64,000 nt of DNA, taken from positions 864,363-928,362 of the forward strand of contig NZ_JANUQM010000001.1 in assembly GCF_030386795.1 (NCBI RefSeq). Direction: 5' to 3'. Positions 24,695 to 32,393 of the stretch are shown here, one piece after another. Each line of letters opens with the position of its first letter. Within the stretch, counting starts at the first letter, position 1. The notes under the pieces were generated by a model that was not told where the DNA came from, searched no databases, and was given only the letters and a program-made list of their open reading frames with translations. Source of the DNA: Streptomyces sp. S.PNR 29. Its GTDB lineage: Bacteria; Actinomycetota; Actinomycetes; Streptomycetales; Streptomycetaceae. A program made the position numbers and the translations under genes.

Positions 24695-25531
24695 TCAGCC
24701 GAGGAGCTGGCTCTGCAATGTCACCGTCTGCTGGAACGGCACGGCCTTCGCACCGCCCTTGCGGGACTGGAGGATCACGGCGAGGGTGTCGCCGGCGGCG
24801 AGGTACGCCTGGCGGACCTGTTCGGCGCCGTAGGGCTTGGACTCGGTGTACGCGTAGCGCTCGATCCCCGCGATCCGGGCGGCGGGCGGGAAGTCCTCGT
24901 CGGCGACGGCCGTCTCGGCCCCGCGCACCGGGTACTTCGGCTCGCTGTAGGGAGCCAGGTCGGTCCGCAGCTCGTCGGTGACGGCCCCGGTGTCGAACTG
25001 GAGCAGGTAGATCCGCGTCCGCGTGCCGTCCGGTGTGGTCCAGCCGCGGGCGGCGATGTGCCGCAGTCCCCACTCGGTGAGCATCTGCCCGTACTCCGCA
25101 CGGTCGTCCTTCGAGGAGAACTCCGCCAGGAAGTCCTTCGCCGCCAGCCAGCCGTCCGTGCCGCGCAGCGCCTTGTCCTGCGTGGCGCCCTCGGGCGCGG
25201 GCAGCACGAGGGCCCGCAGGTCGGCGTAGTGGGTGCCGGCCGAGTTCTCCGCGGCGAGCGGGCCGGGACGGCCGGAGGGCAGCGGCGGCCGGATGAGCGT
25301 GGGAAAGTCCCAGCGCCCGTCCGACTCCGTCGCCAGCCCCGGTACGTCGGTCCGCTCCATGCGGGTGATGCCGTACGCGGTCGCCGCGCCGACCGCCGCG
25401 AAGACGGCCACGGCGGCGGTCCAGCGCAGCAGGGCACGCAGCGTCCGGCGGTCCTTCCGGGCCGGGGGCGGTGGTACGAGGGGCGGCCCCTCCGGCAGCG
25501 GAGGCACGACGAGGTGGTGCTGCTCGGTCAT
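24695..25531 (-). CDS. Membrane-anchored protein, third of a three-gene operon
   Basis: 278 residues. A Pro-rich cytoplasmic N-terminus (1-35) precedes one transmembrane helix (about 36-56) and an extracytoplasmic domain of about 220 residues with DGWLAAKDFLAEFSSKDDRAEYG and RIYLLQFDTGAVTDELR. It resembles the product of the first gene of this operon (both have a DGWL... segment followed by a R.YL/IQ(F/Y) strand), so the genes probably arose by duplication. Its start overlaps the upstream stop by 4 bp. The family is unrecognised. Confidence 0.75.
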   Translation of the reverse strand: MTEQHHLVVPPLPEGPPLVPPPPARKDRRTLRALLRWTAAVAVFAAVGAATAYGITRMERTDVPGLATESDGRWDFPTLIRPPLPSGRPGPLAAENSAGTHYADLRALVLPAPEGATQDKALRGTDGWLAAKDFLAEFSSKDDRAEYGQMLTEWGLRHIAARGWTTPDGTRTRIYLLQFDTGAVTDELRTDLAPYSEPKYPVRGAETAVADEDFPPAARIAGIERYAYTESKPYGAEQVRQAYLAAGDTLAVILQSRKGGAKAVPFQQTVTLQSQLLG

Positions 25532-26355
25532 ACCGCCTCCCCCGGATCCGCGATGCGGTCGAGCTGTTCACGGAGCAGCAGGGCGGCCCCCTTGGTGTCG
25601 AGTGGCCTGGCGGCGTCCGCGGTGGCGGTCACCAGGACGTCGCCCACGTACGCCGAGCAGAACATCGACTCCAGGTCCTCGTCGGCGTCCTTCGGCGGCA
25701 GGAAGCAGTGGGCGTTCTGGTGGCCGTCGATCGCCGGGCCCTTGCGGAAGACTCCCAGCGCGTCGAGGAACTCGTTCTGGAAGCTCACGTTGTTCCGCGC
25801 GGCCGCCCTGCTCTCCATGCGGGCCAGCACGATGCTCATGGTGAAGGCCTTCTTGGTGTACGTGTAGGAGAGGTTGTCGGTGCTGAGGTAGCTGCGCATC
25901 GCCATGCCCGTGACGCGCTGCCTGTCGATCTCCTTCTCCAGCCGCTTGCGCTGGCTGCGCGGCAGGTCGCTCAGCGCCTCCTTGCGCAGGGCCGTCGCCT
26001 GGTCGCCGCTGAGCTCGGCGTCGGAGCCGTACGCGCCGAGGTCCGGGCCGCGGCCCCAGCCGCCGGTCCCGTACGGCACGAGCATGCCGGCGAGGCCGGT
26101 GGACCGCTTCCCCGCCGCATCCTTGTCGTCCTTCTTGTCCCGCACCGGGTCCTTCGGGAACTCCCAGCGCGGGGCGCCCGCGTCCCGGTCGGCGTTCTGC
26201 ACGGCCACGGCGGTGTAGCCGGCGCCGCCGAGGACGGCGAGCCCGAGCAGCGCGGACGTGGCGACGGCGGCGGCCCGGCCCCGGCGTGCGGGTGGTTCGG
26301 CGGGCTCGGGCGCCGGCACGGCCGGCTCGGCCCACTCGGACGGGTTCTCGCTCAC
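25528..26355 (-). CDS. Membrane-anchored protein, second of a three-gene operon
   Basis: 275 residues. The disordered N-terminus (1-30) and one transmembrane helix (AVATSALLGLAVLGGAGYTAVAV) precede an extracytoplasmic domain with two cysteines (NAHCFLP, SMFCSAYVGD) that could form a disulfide. A Lys/Asp-rich linker follows the helix. GTG 26355 overlaps the preceding stop by 4 bp, and its own stop overlaps the next start by 4 bp, so the three genes are translationally coupled. The function is unknown. Confidence 0.75.
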   Translation of the reverse strand: MSENPSEWAEPAVPAPEPAEPPARRGRAAAVATSALLGLAVLGGAGYTAVAVQNADRDAGAPRWEFPKDPVRDKKDDKDAAGKRSTGLAGMLVPYGTGGWGRGPDLGAYGSDAELSGDQATALRKEALSDLPRSQRKRLEKEIDRQRVTGMAMRSYLSTDNLSYTYTKKAFTMSIVLARMESRAAARNNVSFQNEFLDALGVFRKGPAIDGHQNAHCFLPPKDADEDLESMFCSAYVGDVLVTATADAARPLDTKGAALLLREQLDRIADPGEAV

Positions 26356-27101
26356 AGCCGCTCCATCTGCCGCTCGGCCAGGTCCATGATCTTCCCCTTG
26401 GAGACCGGCCCGGTGTCCCAGGTGAAGATCTCCACGGCGATGTCGCCGCGCCACATGAAGGCCTCCGCCGTGTACTGCGGCAGATAGCCCGGCTCGGTGT
26501 GGGGCCGGGTGTGGACGTACACCCGGCCGGCGGTCGTGCCCGGAACGGCCCAGCTCCTGGTGCCGGGCTTCGCGTCCGCCCAGTACTTGGCGTCCTCGCT
26601 CGCCTCCATGGCCGCGGGGCGCTCCTCCTGCCGGTACTGGATCAGGCGGACCTCCACGCCCTTGCCGTCGCCCGTCTCCCAGCCGGTGACGGCGGCGCGG
26701 CGGAACTCGTCGTAGACCAGTTCGCCGAACATGTCGTTCGGGCTTTTGTAGGTGTCCGCGTAGGCGGCCAGGTCCAGCCAGCCGTCGTCGCCCGTCAGGT
26801 ACTCGGCCTCCTGGGCTCCGCGCGGCTTCTTCAGCAGCAGCTTGCGCAGGTCACCGTCGGTCTTCACCCGCCGGTCCTGCGCGGCCGACAGCGGCTCGGG
26901 GCCGTCGCCCTTCGCCTGGGCCAGCTCGGGCTGTGACAGCGAGGGCAGCACGGTGGGCTCCCGGTCGGCCTGGACGAGGTAGCCGGCGCAGGTGCCGCCG
27001 ACCAGGCCGAGCGCGGCGGCGGCAGCGATCAGCAGCGCGGTGCGTCCGCGTGGACGCGGGCGCGGTCTTTCTTCTTCGGTGTCTTCCACGGGGTCCCCCA
27101 C
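26352..27101 (-). CDS. Membrane-anchored protein, first of a three-gene operon
   Basis: 249 residues. A short charged cytoplasmic N-terminus, one helix (TALLIAAAAALGLVGGTCAGYLV) and an extracytoplasmic domain with DGWLDLAAYADTYKSPNDMFGELV and VEVRLIQYRQEE. The GTG at 27101 or the next one at 27089 may be used; GGGGGA precedes the latter. It starts the operon that continues with two similar single-pass proteins, implying a membrane complex facing outwards. No family is recognised. Confidence 0.72.
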   Translation of the reverse strand: MGDPVEDTEEERPRPRPRGRTALLIAAAAALGLVGGTCAGYLVQADREPTVLPSLSQPELAQAKGDGPEPLSAAQDRRVKTDGDLRKLLLKKPRGAQEAEYLTGDDGWLDLAAYADTYKSPNDMFGELVYDEFRRAAVTGWETGDGKGVEVRLIQYRQEERPAAMEASEDAKYWADAKPGTRSWAVPGTTAGRVYVHTRPHTEPGYLPQYTAEAFMWRGDIAVEIFTWDTGPVSKGKIMDLAERQMERL

Positions 27102-27193
27102 CGGAACGTGAGACGCGCATTCCAGTTGTGCGCGCGCACAGAAGACCCACAGGCAGTGCCCGAAGTTGTAGAGGACCTGATTACGATTCGGTC

Positions 27194-27556
27194 ATGGCGA
27201 AGAAGCTCGTGATCAAGGTGACGGCGGGGGCCGATGCCCCCGAGCGCTGCTCGCAGGCGTTCACGGTGGCGGCGGTGGCCGTGGCCAGTGGCGTGGAGGT
27301 CTCCCTCTGGCTGACCGGCGAGTCGTCGTGGTTCGCCCTGCCGGGCCGGGCCGCCGAGTTCGAGCTGCCGCACGCGGCGCCGCTGCCGGACCTGATCGAG
27401 TCCCTGCTGGCGGGCGGCCGTATCACCCTGTGCACGCAGTGCGCGGCCCGACGCGAGATCACGGAGAAGGACGTCATCGAGGGCGTGCGGATCGCGGGCG
27501 CGCAGGTCTTCGTGCAGGAGGCGCTGGGGGACGAGACGCAGGCGCTCGTCTACTGA
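27194..27556 (+). CDS. DsrE family protein
   Basis: 120 residues of the DsrE/F fold: VIKVTAGADAPERCSQAFTVAAVAVASG at the start, VSLWLTGESSW in the centre and ITLCTQCAARREI with two cysteines that suit sulfur transfer. DsrE-like proteins relay sulfur or act as thiol switches. The ATG has only a few bases between it and a TACGAT hexamer, so translation may be nearly leaderless. It overlaps the convergent VOC gene by 7 bp. Confidence 0.88.
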   Translation: MAKKLVIKVTAGADAPERCSQAFTVAAVAVASGVEVSLWLTGESSWFALPGRAAEFELPHAAPLPDLIESLLAGGRITLCTQCAARREITEKDVIEGVRIAGAQVFVQEALGDETQALVY

Positions 27557-27936
27557 CCGCCGGGCCGGGCGTCCACGTAGAGGCAGAACGGGTGGCCCGC
27601 CGGGTCCAGCAGCACCCGCACATCGGACTGCGGCTGGACCGCGGCGAGCCGCGCGCCCTCGGCGACCGCACGGGCCGTCTCCGCCTCCAGGTCGTCGACC
27701 TCGATGTCGAGGTGGATCATCATCTGCTGCCGGTCCGGGCGACTCGGCCAGTCGGGAGGGACGTAGTCGGGCTCGGTCTGGAAGGACAGGCCGGTGCCGC
27801 CGTCCGGCGGCCGGATGTGCACCCAGTCCGGGCCGTCCTCTCCCCGCCACACCCTCCAGCCGGGCAGCAGCCGCAGGTAGAAGGCGGCCAGCTCGCGGGC
27901 GTCCGGCGCGTCCAGTGTCGCCGCCGTCAGGCGCAT
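27550..27936 (-). CDS. VOC (glyoxalase/dioxygenase-like) family protein
   Basis: 128 residues with two beta-alpha-beta-beta-beta units. MIHLDIEVDDLEAETARA starts the second unit, and LLDPAGHPFCLY is the typical end motif. Metal ligands of true glyoxalases are only partly present (H in MMIHLD, none obvious to pair in unit 1), so the role may be binding rather than catalysis. It overlaps the DsrE stop by 7 bp in convergent orientation. Confidence 0.85.
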   Translation of the reverse strand: MRLTAATLDAPDARELAAFYLRLLPGWRVWRGEDGPDWVHIRPPDGGTGLSFQTEPDYVPPDWPSRPDRQQMMIHLDIEVDDLEAETARAVAEGARLAAVQPQSDVRVLLDPAGHPFCLYVDARPGGQ

Positions 27937-27949
27937 GCGTCCCCCTGCT

Positions 27950-28210
27950 TCAGCGTCCGCGCTTCTTGCCGTCCAGTTCGTCCCACCACTCGTCGGACTG
28001 CGGGTCGCCGGAGGGGTCGTCCCACCAGCGGTCGTCGGGACCTCGGCGGTTGGCGACCATCGCGGCCAGCGGCGGGATGACCATGGCGACCAGGCACATG
28101 CCCACGGCCACCGGGACGGACCAGATGCGCACGACTCCCCAGGCCAGGACGAAGAGGGCGATGCACGTCCCCATCATGGCGAAGTACCGGTGGCGCCGCC
28201 GCGCGTACAT
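27950..28210 (-). CDS. DUF3099 family membrane protein
   Basis: 86 residues. The basic start MYARRRHRYF leads into two transmembrane helices (MMGTCIALFVLAWGVVRIW and VAVGMCLVAMVIPPLAAMV) and an acidic tail with DDRWWDDPSGDP and SDEWWDELDG, the hallmark of DUF3099. Function unknown. It lies 13 bp upstream of the VOC gene on the same strand. Confidence 0.85.
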   Translation of the reverse strand: MYARRRHRYFAMMGTCIALFVLAWGVVRIWSVPVAVGMCLVAMVIPPLAAMVANRRGPDDRWWDDPSGDPQSDEWWDELDGKKRGR

Positions 28211-28237
28211 ACCTCAACTGTAGGTCGGCAGAACGCG

Positions 28238-28275
28238 GAAGGGCCGCACCCCGGATGTCCGGGGTGCGGCCCTTC
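28238..28275. terminator. Long perfect stem-loop terminator
   Basis: Eighteen-base arms at 28238-28255 and 28258-28275 are exact complements with a 2-nt loop. It lies 17 bp beyond the DUF1416 stop and should end the sulfurtransferase transcript. It also insulates DUF3099. Confidence 0.9.
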
Positions 28276-28292
28276 GCCGCTGCGGGTCTGTC

Positions 28293-28580
28293 TCAGACCG
28301 CGATCGCGACCTCCGCGAGACCGCCCTTCTGGGCGACGACCGTGCGGTCGGCGGTGGCGCCGGGCACGAGGGCGCGAACGGTCCAGGTGCCCTCGGCCGC
28401 GTAGAAGCGGAACTGTCCGGTCGCCGAGGTCGGCACCTCGGCGGTGAACTCGCCGGTCGAGTCGAGCAGACGGACGTATCCGACCACCGGCTCGCCGTCG
28501 CGGGTCACCTGGCCCTGGATCGTGGTCTCACCGGGCTTGATCGTCGAGGGGTCCGGGCCGCCGGCCTTCGCTCCACACAT
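28293..28580 (-). CDS. DUF1416 domain protein, sulfurtransferase partner
   Basis: 95 residues: MCGAKAGGPDP start, TTIQGQVTRDGEPVVGYVRLLDSTG and QFRFYAAEGTWTVRALVPG, a transthyretin-like beta sandwich. It is consistently found directly after the thiosulfate sulfurtransferase gene in actinobacteria (the sseA-sseC pair), and the two are 45 bp apart here. The N-terminal Cys may receive sulfur, which is inferred. It ends at a strong terminator. Confidence 0.88.
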   Translation of the reverse strand: MCGAKAGGPDPSTIKPGETTIQGQVTRDGEPVVGYVRLLDSTGEFTAEVPTSATGQFRFYAAEGTWTVRALVPGATADRTVVAQKGGLAEVAIAV

Positions 28581-28625
28581 GTCGTACTCCTGAAGAGAGG
28601 TCTTGAAAGGTCGGTGGGGGGTTGC

Positions 28626-29465
28626 TTACTTGTTGGCGCCGAGCTCGATCGGAACGCCGACGAGGGAGCCGTACTCGGTCCAGGAACCGTCGTAGTTCTT
28701 GACGTTCTCCACGCCGAGCAGCTCGTGCAGGACGAACCAGGTCAGCGCGGAGCGCTCACCGATACGGCAGTAGGCGATGGTGTCCTTGGACAGGTCCACG
28801 TTCTCCTCGGCGTAGAGCGCCTTGAGCTCCTCGTCCGACTTGAACGTGCCGTCGTCGTTGGCGTTCTTCGACCACGGGATGTTGCGGGCGGTCGGGACGT
28901 GGCCCGGACGCTGCGACTGCTCCTGCGGCAGGTGCGCCGGAGCGAGCAGCTTGCCGGAGAACTCGTCGGGGGAACGCACGTCGACCAGGTTGTGCGAGCC
29001 GATGGCCGCCACCACGTCGTCGCGGAAGGCGCGGATCGCGGTGTTCTGCGGCTTGGCCTTGTACTCGGTCGCGGCGCGCTCGGGCACCTCCTCGACCAGC
29101 TCGCGGGCGTCCAGCTCCCACTTCTTGCGGCCGCCGTCGAGAAGCTTGACGTTCTCGTGACCGTACAGCTTGAAGTACCAGTACGCGTACGACGCGAACC
29201 AGTTGTTGTTGCCGCCGTAGAGGATCACCAGCGTGTCGTTGGCGATGCCCTTCGACGACAGGAGCTTCTCGAAGCCCTCCTGGTCGATGAAGTCGCGGCG
29301 GACCGGGTCCTGGAGGTCGTCGGTCCAGTCGATCTTGATCGCGTTGCGGATGTGGTTCTTGTCGTACGCGGACGTGTCCTCGTCCACCTCGACGATCGCG
29401 ATGCTCGGGTCGTCCAGGTGCTCCTGAAGCCAGTCGGCGTCGACCAGGACGTCGCTGCGGCTCAT
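28626..29465 (-). CDS. Thiosulfate sulfurtransferase (rhodanese)
   Basis: 279 residues, two rhodanese domains. The N-terminal domain has LVDADWLQEHLDDPSIAIVEVDED and an inactive loop region. The C-terminal domain has LVDVRSPDEFSG and the active-site loop CRIGERS with the catalytic Cys. The enzyme moves sulfane sulfur from thiosulfate or mercaptopyruvate. The ATG has a GGAGGAGAAAG site. Upstream are a Cys leader peptide with a stem-loop and a vegetative-type promoter, so expression probably responds to cysteine or sulfur supply. Co-transcribed with DUF1416. Confidence 0.94.
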   Translation of the reverse strand: MSRSDVLVDADWLQEHLDDPSIAIVEVDEDTSAYDKNHIRNAIKIDWTDDLQDPVRRDFIDQEGFEKLLSSKGIANDTLVILYGGNNNWFASYAYWYFKLYGHENVKLLDGGRKKWELDARELVEEVPERAATEYKAKPQNTAIRAFRDDVVAAIGSHNLVDVRSPDEFSGKLLAPAHLPQEQSQRPGHVPTARNIPWSKNANDDGTFKSDEELKALYAEENVDLSKDTIAYCRIGERSALTWFVLHELLGVENVKNYDGSWTEYGSLVGVPIELGANK

Positions 29466-29576
29466 GCTCTTTCTCCTCCGGGGCAGTTGCGGCGGGGCGT
29501 GCGAGTGAGGGGGTGCGCGGTCGGGCGCCGGGCGGCGCACGCGCACGGGTGCCCTGGGCAGGGCGAGGGGGTGAGC

Positions 29577-29596
29577 GCGGAAGGACGTACTTCCGC
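29577..29596 (-). promoter_or_regulatory. Stem-loop directly after leader peptide stop
   Basis: GCGGAAG and CTTCCGC pair across a 6-nt loop, immediately after the stop codon of the leader peptide. A ribosome reaching or stalling near the stop would affect this stem, as expected for an attenuator. A second short stem (GCCCTG/CAGGGC) lies about 20 bp further downstream. Confidence 0.6.
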
Positions 29597-29677
29597 TCAG
29601 AAGCTGCGACAGAGCATGGCGGCAACGCGGCACAGGTCCACTGCCCGCCGCTTCGTGAGATCCGCCTGTCGCTTCAT
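29597..29677 (-). CDS. Cys-containing leader peptide upstream of sulfurtransferase
   Basis: 26 residues, basic, with Cys16 and Cys23 close to the C-terminus (DLCRVAAMLCRSF). Peptides of this type are known in Streptomyces in front of sulfur-metabolism genes and are annotated only as putative leader peptides. The ATG lies about 9 bp from the end of a consensus -10 box, so the mRNA is leaderless or nearly so. A stem-loop starts at its stop codon, and the sulfurtransferase gene follows 131 bp later. Ribosome pausing at the Cys codons during cysteine shortage is the likely signal. Confidence 0.8.
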   Translation of the reverse strand: MKRQADLTKRRAVDLCRVAAMLCRSF

Positions 29678-29685
29678 AGCTGCCG

Positions 29686-29714
29686 ATCGTAGGGACGGAC
29701 GGGTGGGCGTGTCA
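29686..29714 (-). promoter_or_regulatory. Vegetative-type promoter of leader peptide-sulfurtransferase unit
   Basis: On the minus strand TGACAC (-35) is followed by exactly 17 bp and TACGAT (-10), matching the housekeeping HrdB pattern. Transcription should start within 1-2 nt of the leader peptide ATG. Confidence 0.7.
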
Positions 29715-29886
29715 CCGGCGTGTCGCATTCTGAGACGTGATTGTCCGGGATGCGGGACGAGAAAGGCGCCCGGGCCGCGATCGCGCGGCCTTCGGGCGCC
29801 TGTATCTGTCGTCACATCTGCGGTACGGACGGGGGCGTCTCGCCTGTCGGACACTCTGGGGGCTGGGCCCCGGTGTCTCGGTCGTC

Positions 29887-30627
29887 CTACCCGGCCAGCT
29901 TGACGTTCGAACCCTTCACCGTGATCTCGACGCCGCTCTTCGCCGCCTGGACCTTGTCGAGCCGGATGCCGCCGGGGAGCCCGTCGATCTTCTGCTCGAA
30001 GTCGGTGATCTCCCGGATGCGGGACTCGGCGAGTTCGACGCCGCCGAACTTGGGCAGGGTGTCGGCCTTCACGCGGACGGTGTCGCCGTCGACCACCGTG
30101 ACCGAGCTGAGGACGTAGACGGGGTTCGGGAGCTTGGTGCCGAGCACCGTGGCCTCGACCTCGACCTTGATCTTGCCGTTGCCGCCGTCGGAGAGGCCGA
30201 CGATGCTGGCGGTGACGCCGGGGGCGACCTGGGTGGGTTCGGACTTGGCGGTCTTCAGCAGCTCGTCGTAGGCGACGGTCGCGGTGCCGGTGGCGGTCGA
30301 CGCGGTGGCGGAGCTGAAGTTGCCGGAGAACTCGACGCCCTTCATGTCCGCCTGGAGGCCGTCGATACGGATCTTCTGGGCGCCGTCGCCGGTGGCGGCC
30401 TCGTAGTCCTCGATGCCGACCTGGACGTCGTCGAGGCTGCCGGCGGCGAGTTGGGTGAGGAAGGGGAAGCCCTTGATGGCGACGTCCGGGGTGGTGCTGA
30501 GGTTCTCGCTGGTCTTCAGCTTGCCCGCGGCCTCGTCCTCGGCGAAGTTGACCGCTACGCGGTCCAGGATGACGAACAGGCCGCCCAGGATCACGACGAG
30601 GATCAGAAGTATTCGCAGTGCGCGCAT
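29887..30627 (-). CDS. DUF2993 (LmeA-like) lipid-binding protein
   Basis: 246 residues. An N-terminal signal anchor (MRALRILLILVVILGGLFVI) precedes the DUF2993 domain with VAIKGFPFLTQLAAGSLDDVQV, the most conserved block. Members of this family include mycobacterial LmeA, a phospholipid-binding protein needed for lipomannan maturation. The mature domain should lie outside the membrane. The ATG at 30627 fits the signal. A paralogue is encoded at 50206-51426. The 209 bp between its stop and the leader peptide contain only the promoter described separately. Confidence 0.88.
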   Translation of the reverse strand: MRALRILLILVVILGGLFVILDRVAVNFAEDEAAGKLKTSENLSTTPDVAIKGFPFLTQLAAGSLDDVQVGIEDYEAATGDGAQKIRIDGLQADMKGVEFSGNFSSATASTATGTATVAYDELLKTAKSEPTQVAPGVTASIVGLSDGGNGKIKVEVEATVLGTKLPNPVYVLSSVTVVDGDTVRVKADTLPKFGGVELAESRIREITDFEQKIDGLPGGIRLDKVQAAKSGVEITVKGSNVKLAG

Positions 30628-30796
30628 GCGGGGTCCCCCACCGAGGCGGTCGTTCACAACGGGTGTCGACCGAGGGTAACCCTGGGGTGGTGGGTGATCG
30701 GGGAATTGTCGATCATCTGTGACAGGGGAGGCGTCCGGTGCCGGGGTCCTGTCGGGGGGGTCGCCCCCGCCGCCCCTTCCCTTCCCGTCCCGTCCC

Positions 30797-30872
30797 TGGG
30801 GGCTGCGCCCCCAGACCCCCGCTTCGGCCTGAACGGCCTCGTCCTCAAACGCCGGACGGGCTGCATGTCACC
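30797..30872. repeat. Dispersed Streptomyces intergenic repeat with stem-loop
   Basis: The region 30628-30973 has no gene. It carries a TGGGGGC/GCCCCCA hairpin with a TGC loop (30797-30813), then the block AGACCCCCGCTTCGGCC, a GAACGGCCTCGTCCTC segment and a GTCC/GGAC stem. I know this block as a sequence recurring many times between Streptomyces genes, usually at transcript ends. Here it is downstream of the membrane protein gene ending at 30974 and likely acts as its terminator. Confidence 0.65.
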
Positions 30873-30973
30873 GGCCGGCGCCATGGACGGCGACCTCGGC
30901 CACACCCCGACGGGCGCAGCCCCTCACAGGCGCGAGCCCCCAGCGGCAGGCGCGGTTGGGGGCGGTGGCGGAT

Positions 30974-32095
30974 TCAGGTCAGGGCCCTGCCCAGGACGTA
31001 CACCGCCGGTGCCGCAGCCGCCAGAGGCAGGGCGACTCCTGCGGTGAAGTGGACGAAGCGGGACGGGTAGTCGTAGGCGGCGACGCGGTGGCCGGTCAGG
31101 GCGCAGACTGCTGCTCCGGCGGCGAGGAGGGCGGCCGGGGTGCCCAGGTCGGTCAGGGTGCCGACCGCGATGCCGGTGCCCGCCGCCGCGAGGAGGGCGG
31201 CGATCACCGAGGCCGGGGTGGGGAGGGGGAGGGCGCGGACCAGGACGGCCGCTGCCACCGCGACCGCGCCCACCATGACCGCGTGCGCGTCGGCGGCGAG
31301 GTAGCCGGCCGCGATGACGGCCAGGGCCGACGCGGCGACCGTCGCCATCAGGCCGTACATGCGTTCGTCCGGGTCGGCGTGCGAGCGGAGTTGCAGGACG
31401 AGGGCGAGCAGGACCCAGACACCGAGGGTGCCGAGGATCGCGGCCGGAGAGCGGTCGGACACGAGCAGCGCCGCGTCGGCGACCAGGGCACCCGCGAAGC
31501 CCAGCGCGATGCCCTGCCGGGCGGGCCACATGCCGTTCAGGCGGAACCAGCCCGCCGCGGTGACGGCCTGGAGGATCACCAGCGGGACCAGGAGGGCGTA
31601 TGTGCCGACCGCCGCCGCGCCGGCCAGCAGCAGACCGAGCAGGGCCGTGAGCGCCGCCGGCTGGATCCCCGGCTCGATGATCGGCGAGCGGCCCTCCGCG
31701 CGGGCGCGCTGGGCGTCGGTGAGCCGGGCGTTCCCGCCCAGGGTCGCCGGGCCGTAGTCGGGGGCGGGGGCAGGGGCCGCCTCAGGGGCCTGGGGCCTGT
31801 ACCTGCCGGGTTCCGGCGCCGGCGGGGCGGGAGCGTAGCCGGGCGTCTGTGTGTAGGGGGCCGGCTCCTGGTAGCCCTGCGGCGGCAGATACGCCGTCGT
31901 CTCGGCCGCGGAGACCGGCTGCTGCATCTGGGTCTCCCAGGTCTGCCCCTGCCACTGCTGCGTGTACTGCTGGGCGGCCTGCGGGTCCTCGTAGCCCTGC
32001 TGGGCGGGCCACGCCTGCTGCCGGTACGGGTCGTAGGCCCCGTGTCCTTCCCCGTACGGCGGGTTCGGCTGGTGCGGCTGGTTCGGCTGATTCAT
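30974..32095 (-). CDS. Multi-pass membrane protein with Gln/Pro-rich N-terminus
   Basis: 373 residues. Residues 1-130 are low-complexity Gln/Pro/Tyr (NQPNQPHQPNPPYGEG and similar) and should be disordered and cytoplasmic. After LTDAQRARAEGRSPIIEPG come about eight transmembrane helices rich in Ala, Leu and Val. The C-terminal half includes HADPDERMYGLMATVAAS. It is a conserved Streptomyces type with no assigned function. The stop overlaps nothing; MoaD lies 6 bp upstream on the same strand, so they may be co-transcribed. Confidence 0.75.
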   Translation of the reverse strand: MNQPNQPHQPNPPYGEGHGAYDPYRQQAWPAQQGYEDPQAAQQYTQQWQGQTWETQMQQPVSAAETTAYLPPQGYQEPAPYTQTPGYAPAPPAPEPGRYRPQAPEAAPAPAPDYGPATLGGNARLTDAQRARAEGRSPIIEPGIQPAALTALLGLLLAGAAAVGTYALLVPLVILQAVTAAGWFRLNGMWPARQGIALGFAGALVADAALLVSDRSPAAILGTLGVWVLLALVLQLRSHADPDERMYGLMATVAASALAVIAAGYLAADAHAVMVGAVAVAAAVLVRALPLPTPASVIAALLAAAGTGIAVGTLTDLGTPAALLAAGAAVCALTGHRVAAYDYPSRFVHFTAGVALPLAAAAPAVYVLGRALT

Positions 32096-32101
32096 CGTCG
32101 G

Positions 32102-32356
32102 TCATCCTCCTGCGAACGGCGGGAGCACCTCGACCGTGCCGCCGTCGGCCAGCCGTACCGTCTCATGTCCGCGGGTGCCCACGGGGTCACCGTCGACGAG
32201 GAACGAGCATCGCCGCAGGACACGCGCCAGTTCCCCGGGGTGTCGCTCGCGCACCGCGTCGAGCGCCCCGGCGAGCGTGGCCGCCTCGTACGGCTCCTCG
32301 GCCACCCCGGCCGCGGCCTTGGCGGCGGCCCAGTAGCGCACCGTGACCTTTGGCAT
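32102..32356 (-). CDS. MoaD/ThiS family sulfur-carrier protein
   Basis: 84 residues: VTVRYWAAAKAAAGVAEEPY at the start and LADGGTVEVLPPFAGG at the end. The C-terminal Gly-Gly is the thiocarboxylate acceptor of ubiquitin-like sulfur carriers. It may feed molybdopterin synthase or another sulfur pathway; no MoaE, ThiG or MoeB gene is adjacent. The ATG at 32356 was chosen over one 12 bp upstream. It is followed closely by the Gln-rich membrane protein gene. Confidence 0.88.
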   Translation of the reverse strand: MPKVTVRYWAAAKAAAGVAEEPYEAATLAGALDAVRERHPGELARVLRRCSFLVDGDPVGTRGHETVRLADGGTVEVLPPFAGG

Positions 32357-32393
32357 CCGATTCCTCAATCAGTCGTGTTGGACACCGCTCAGG

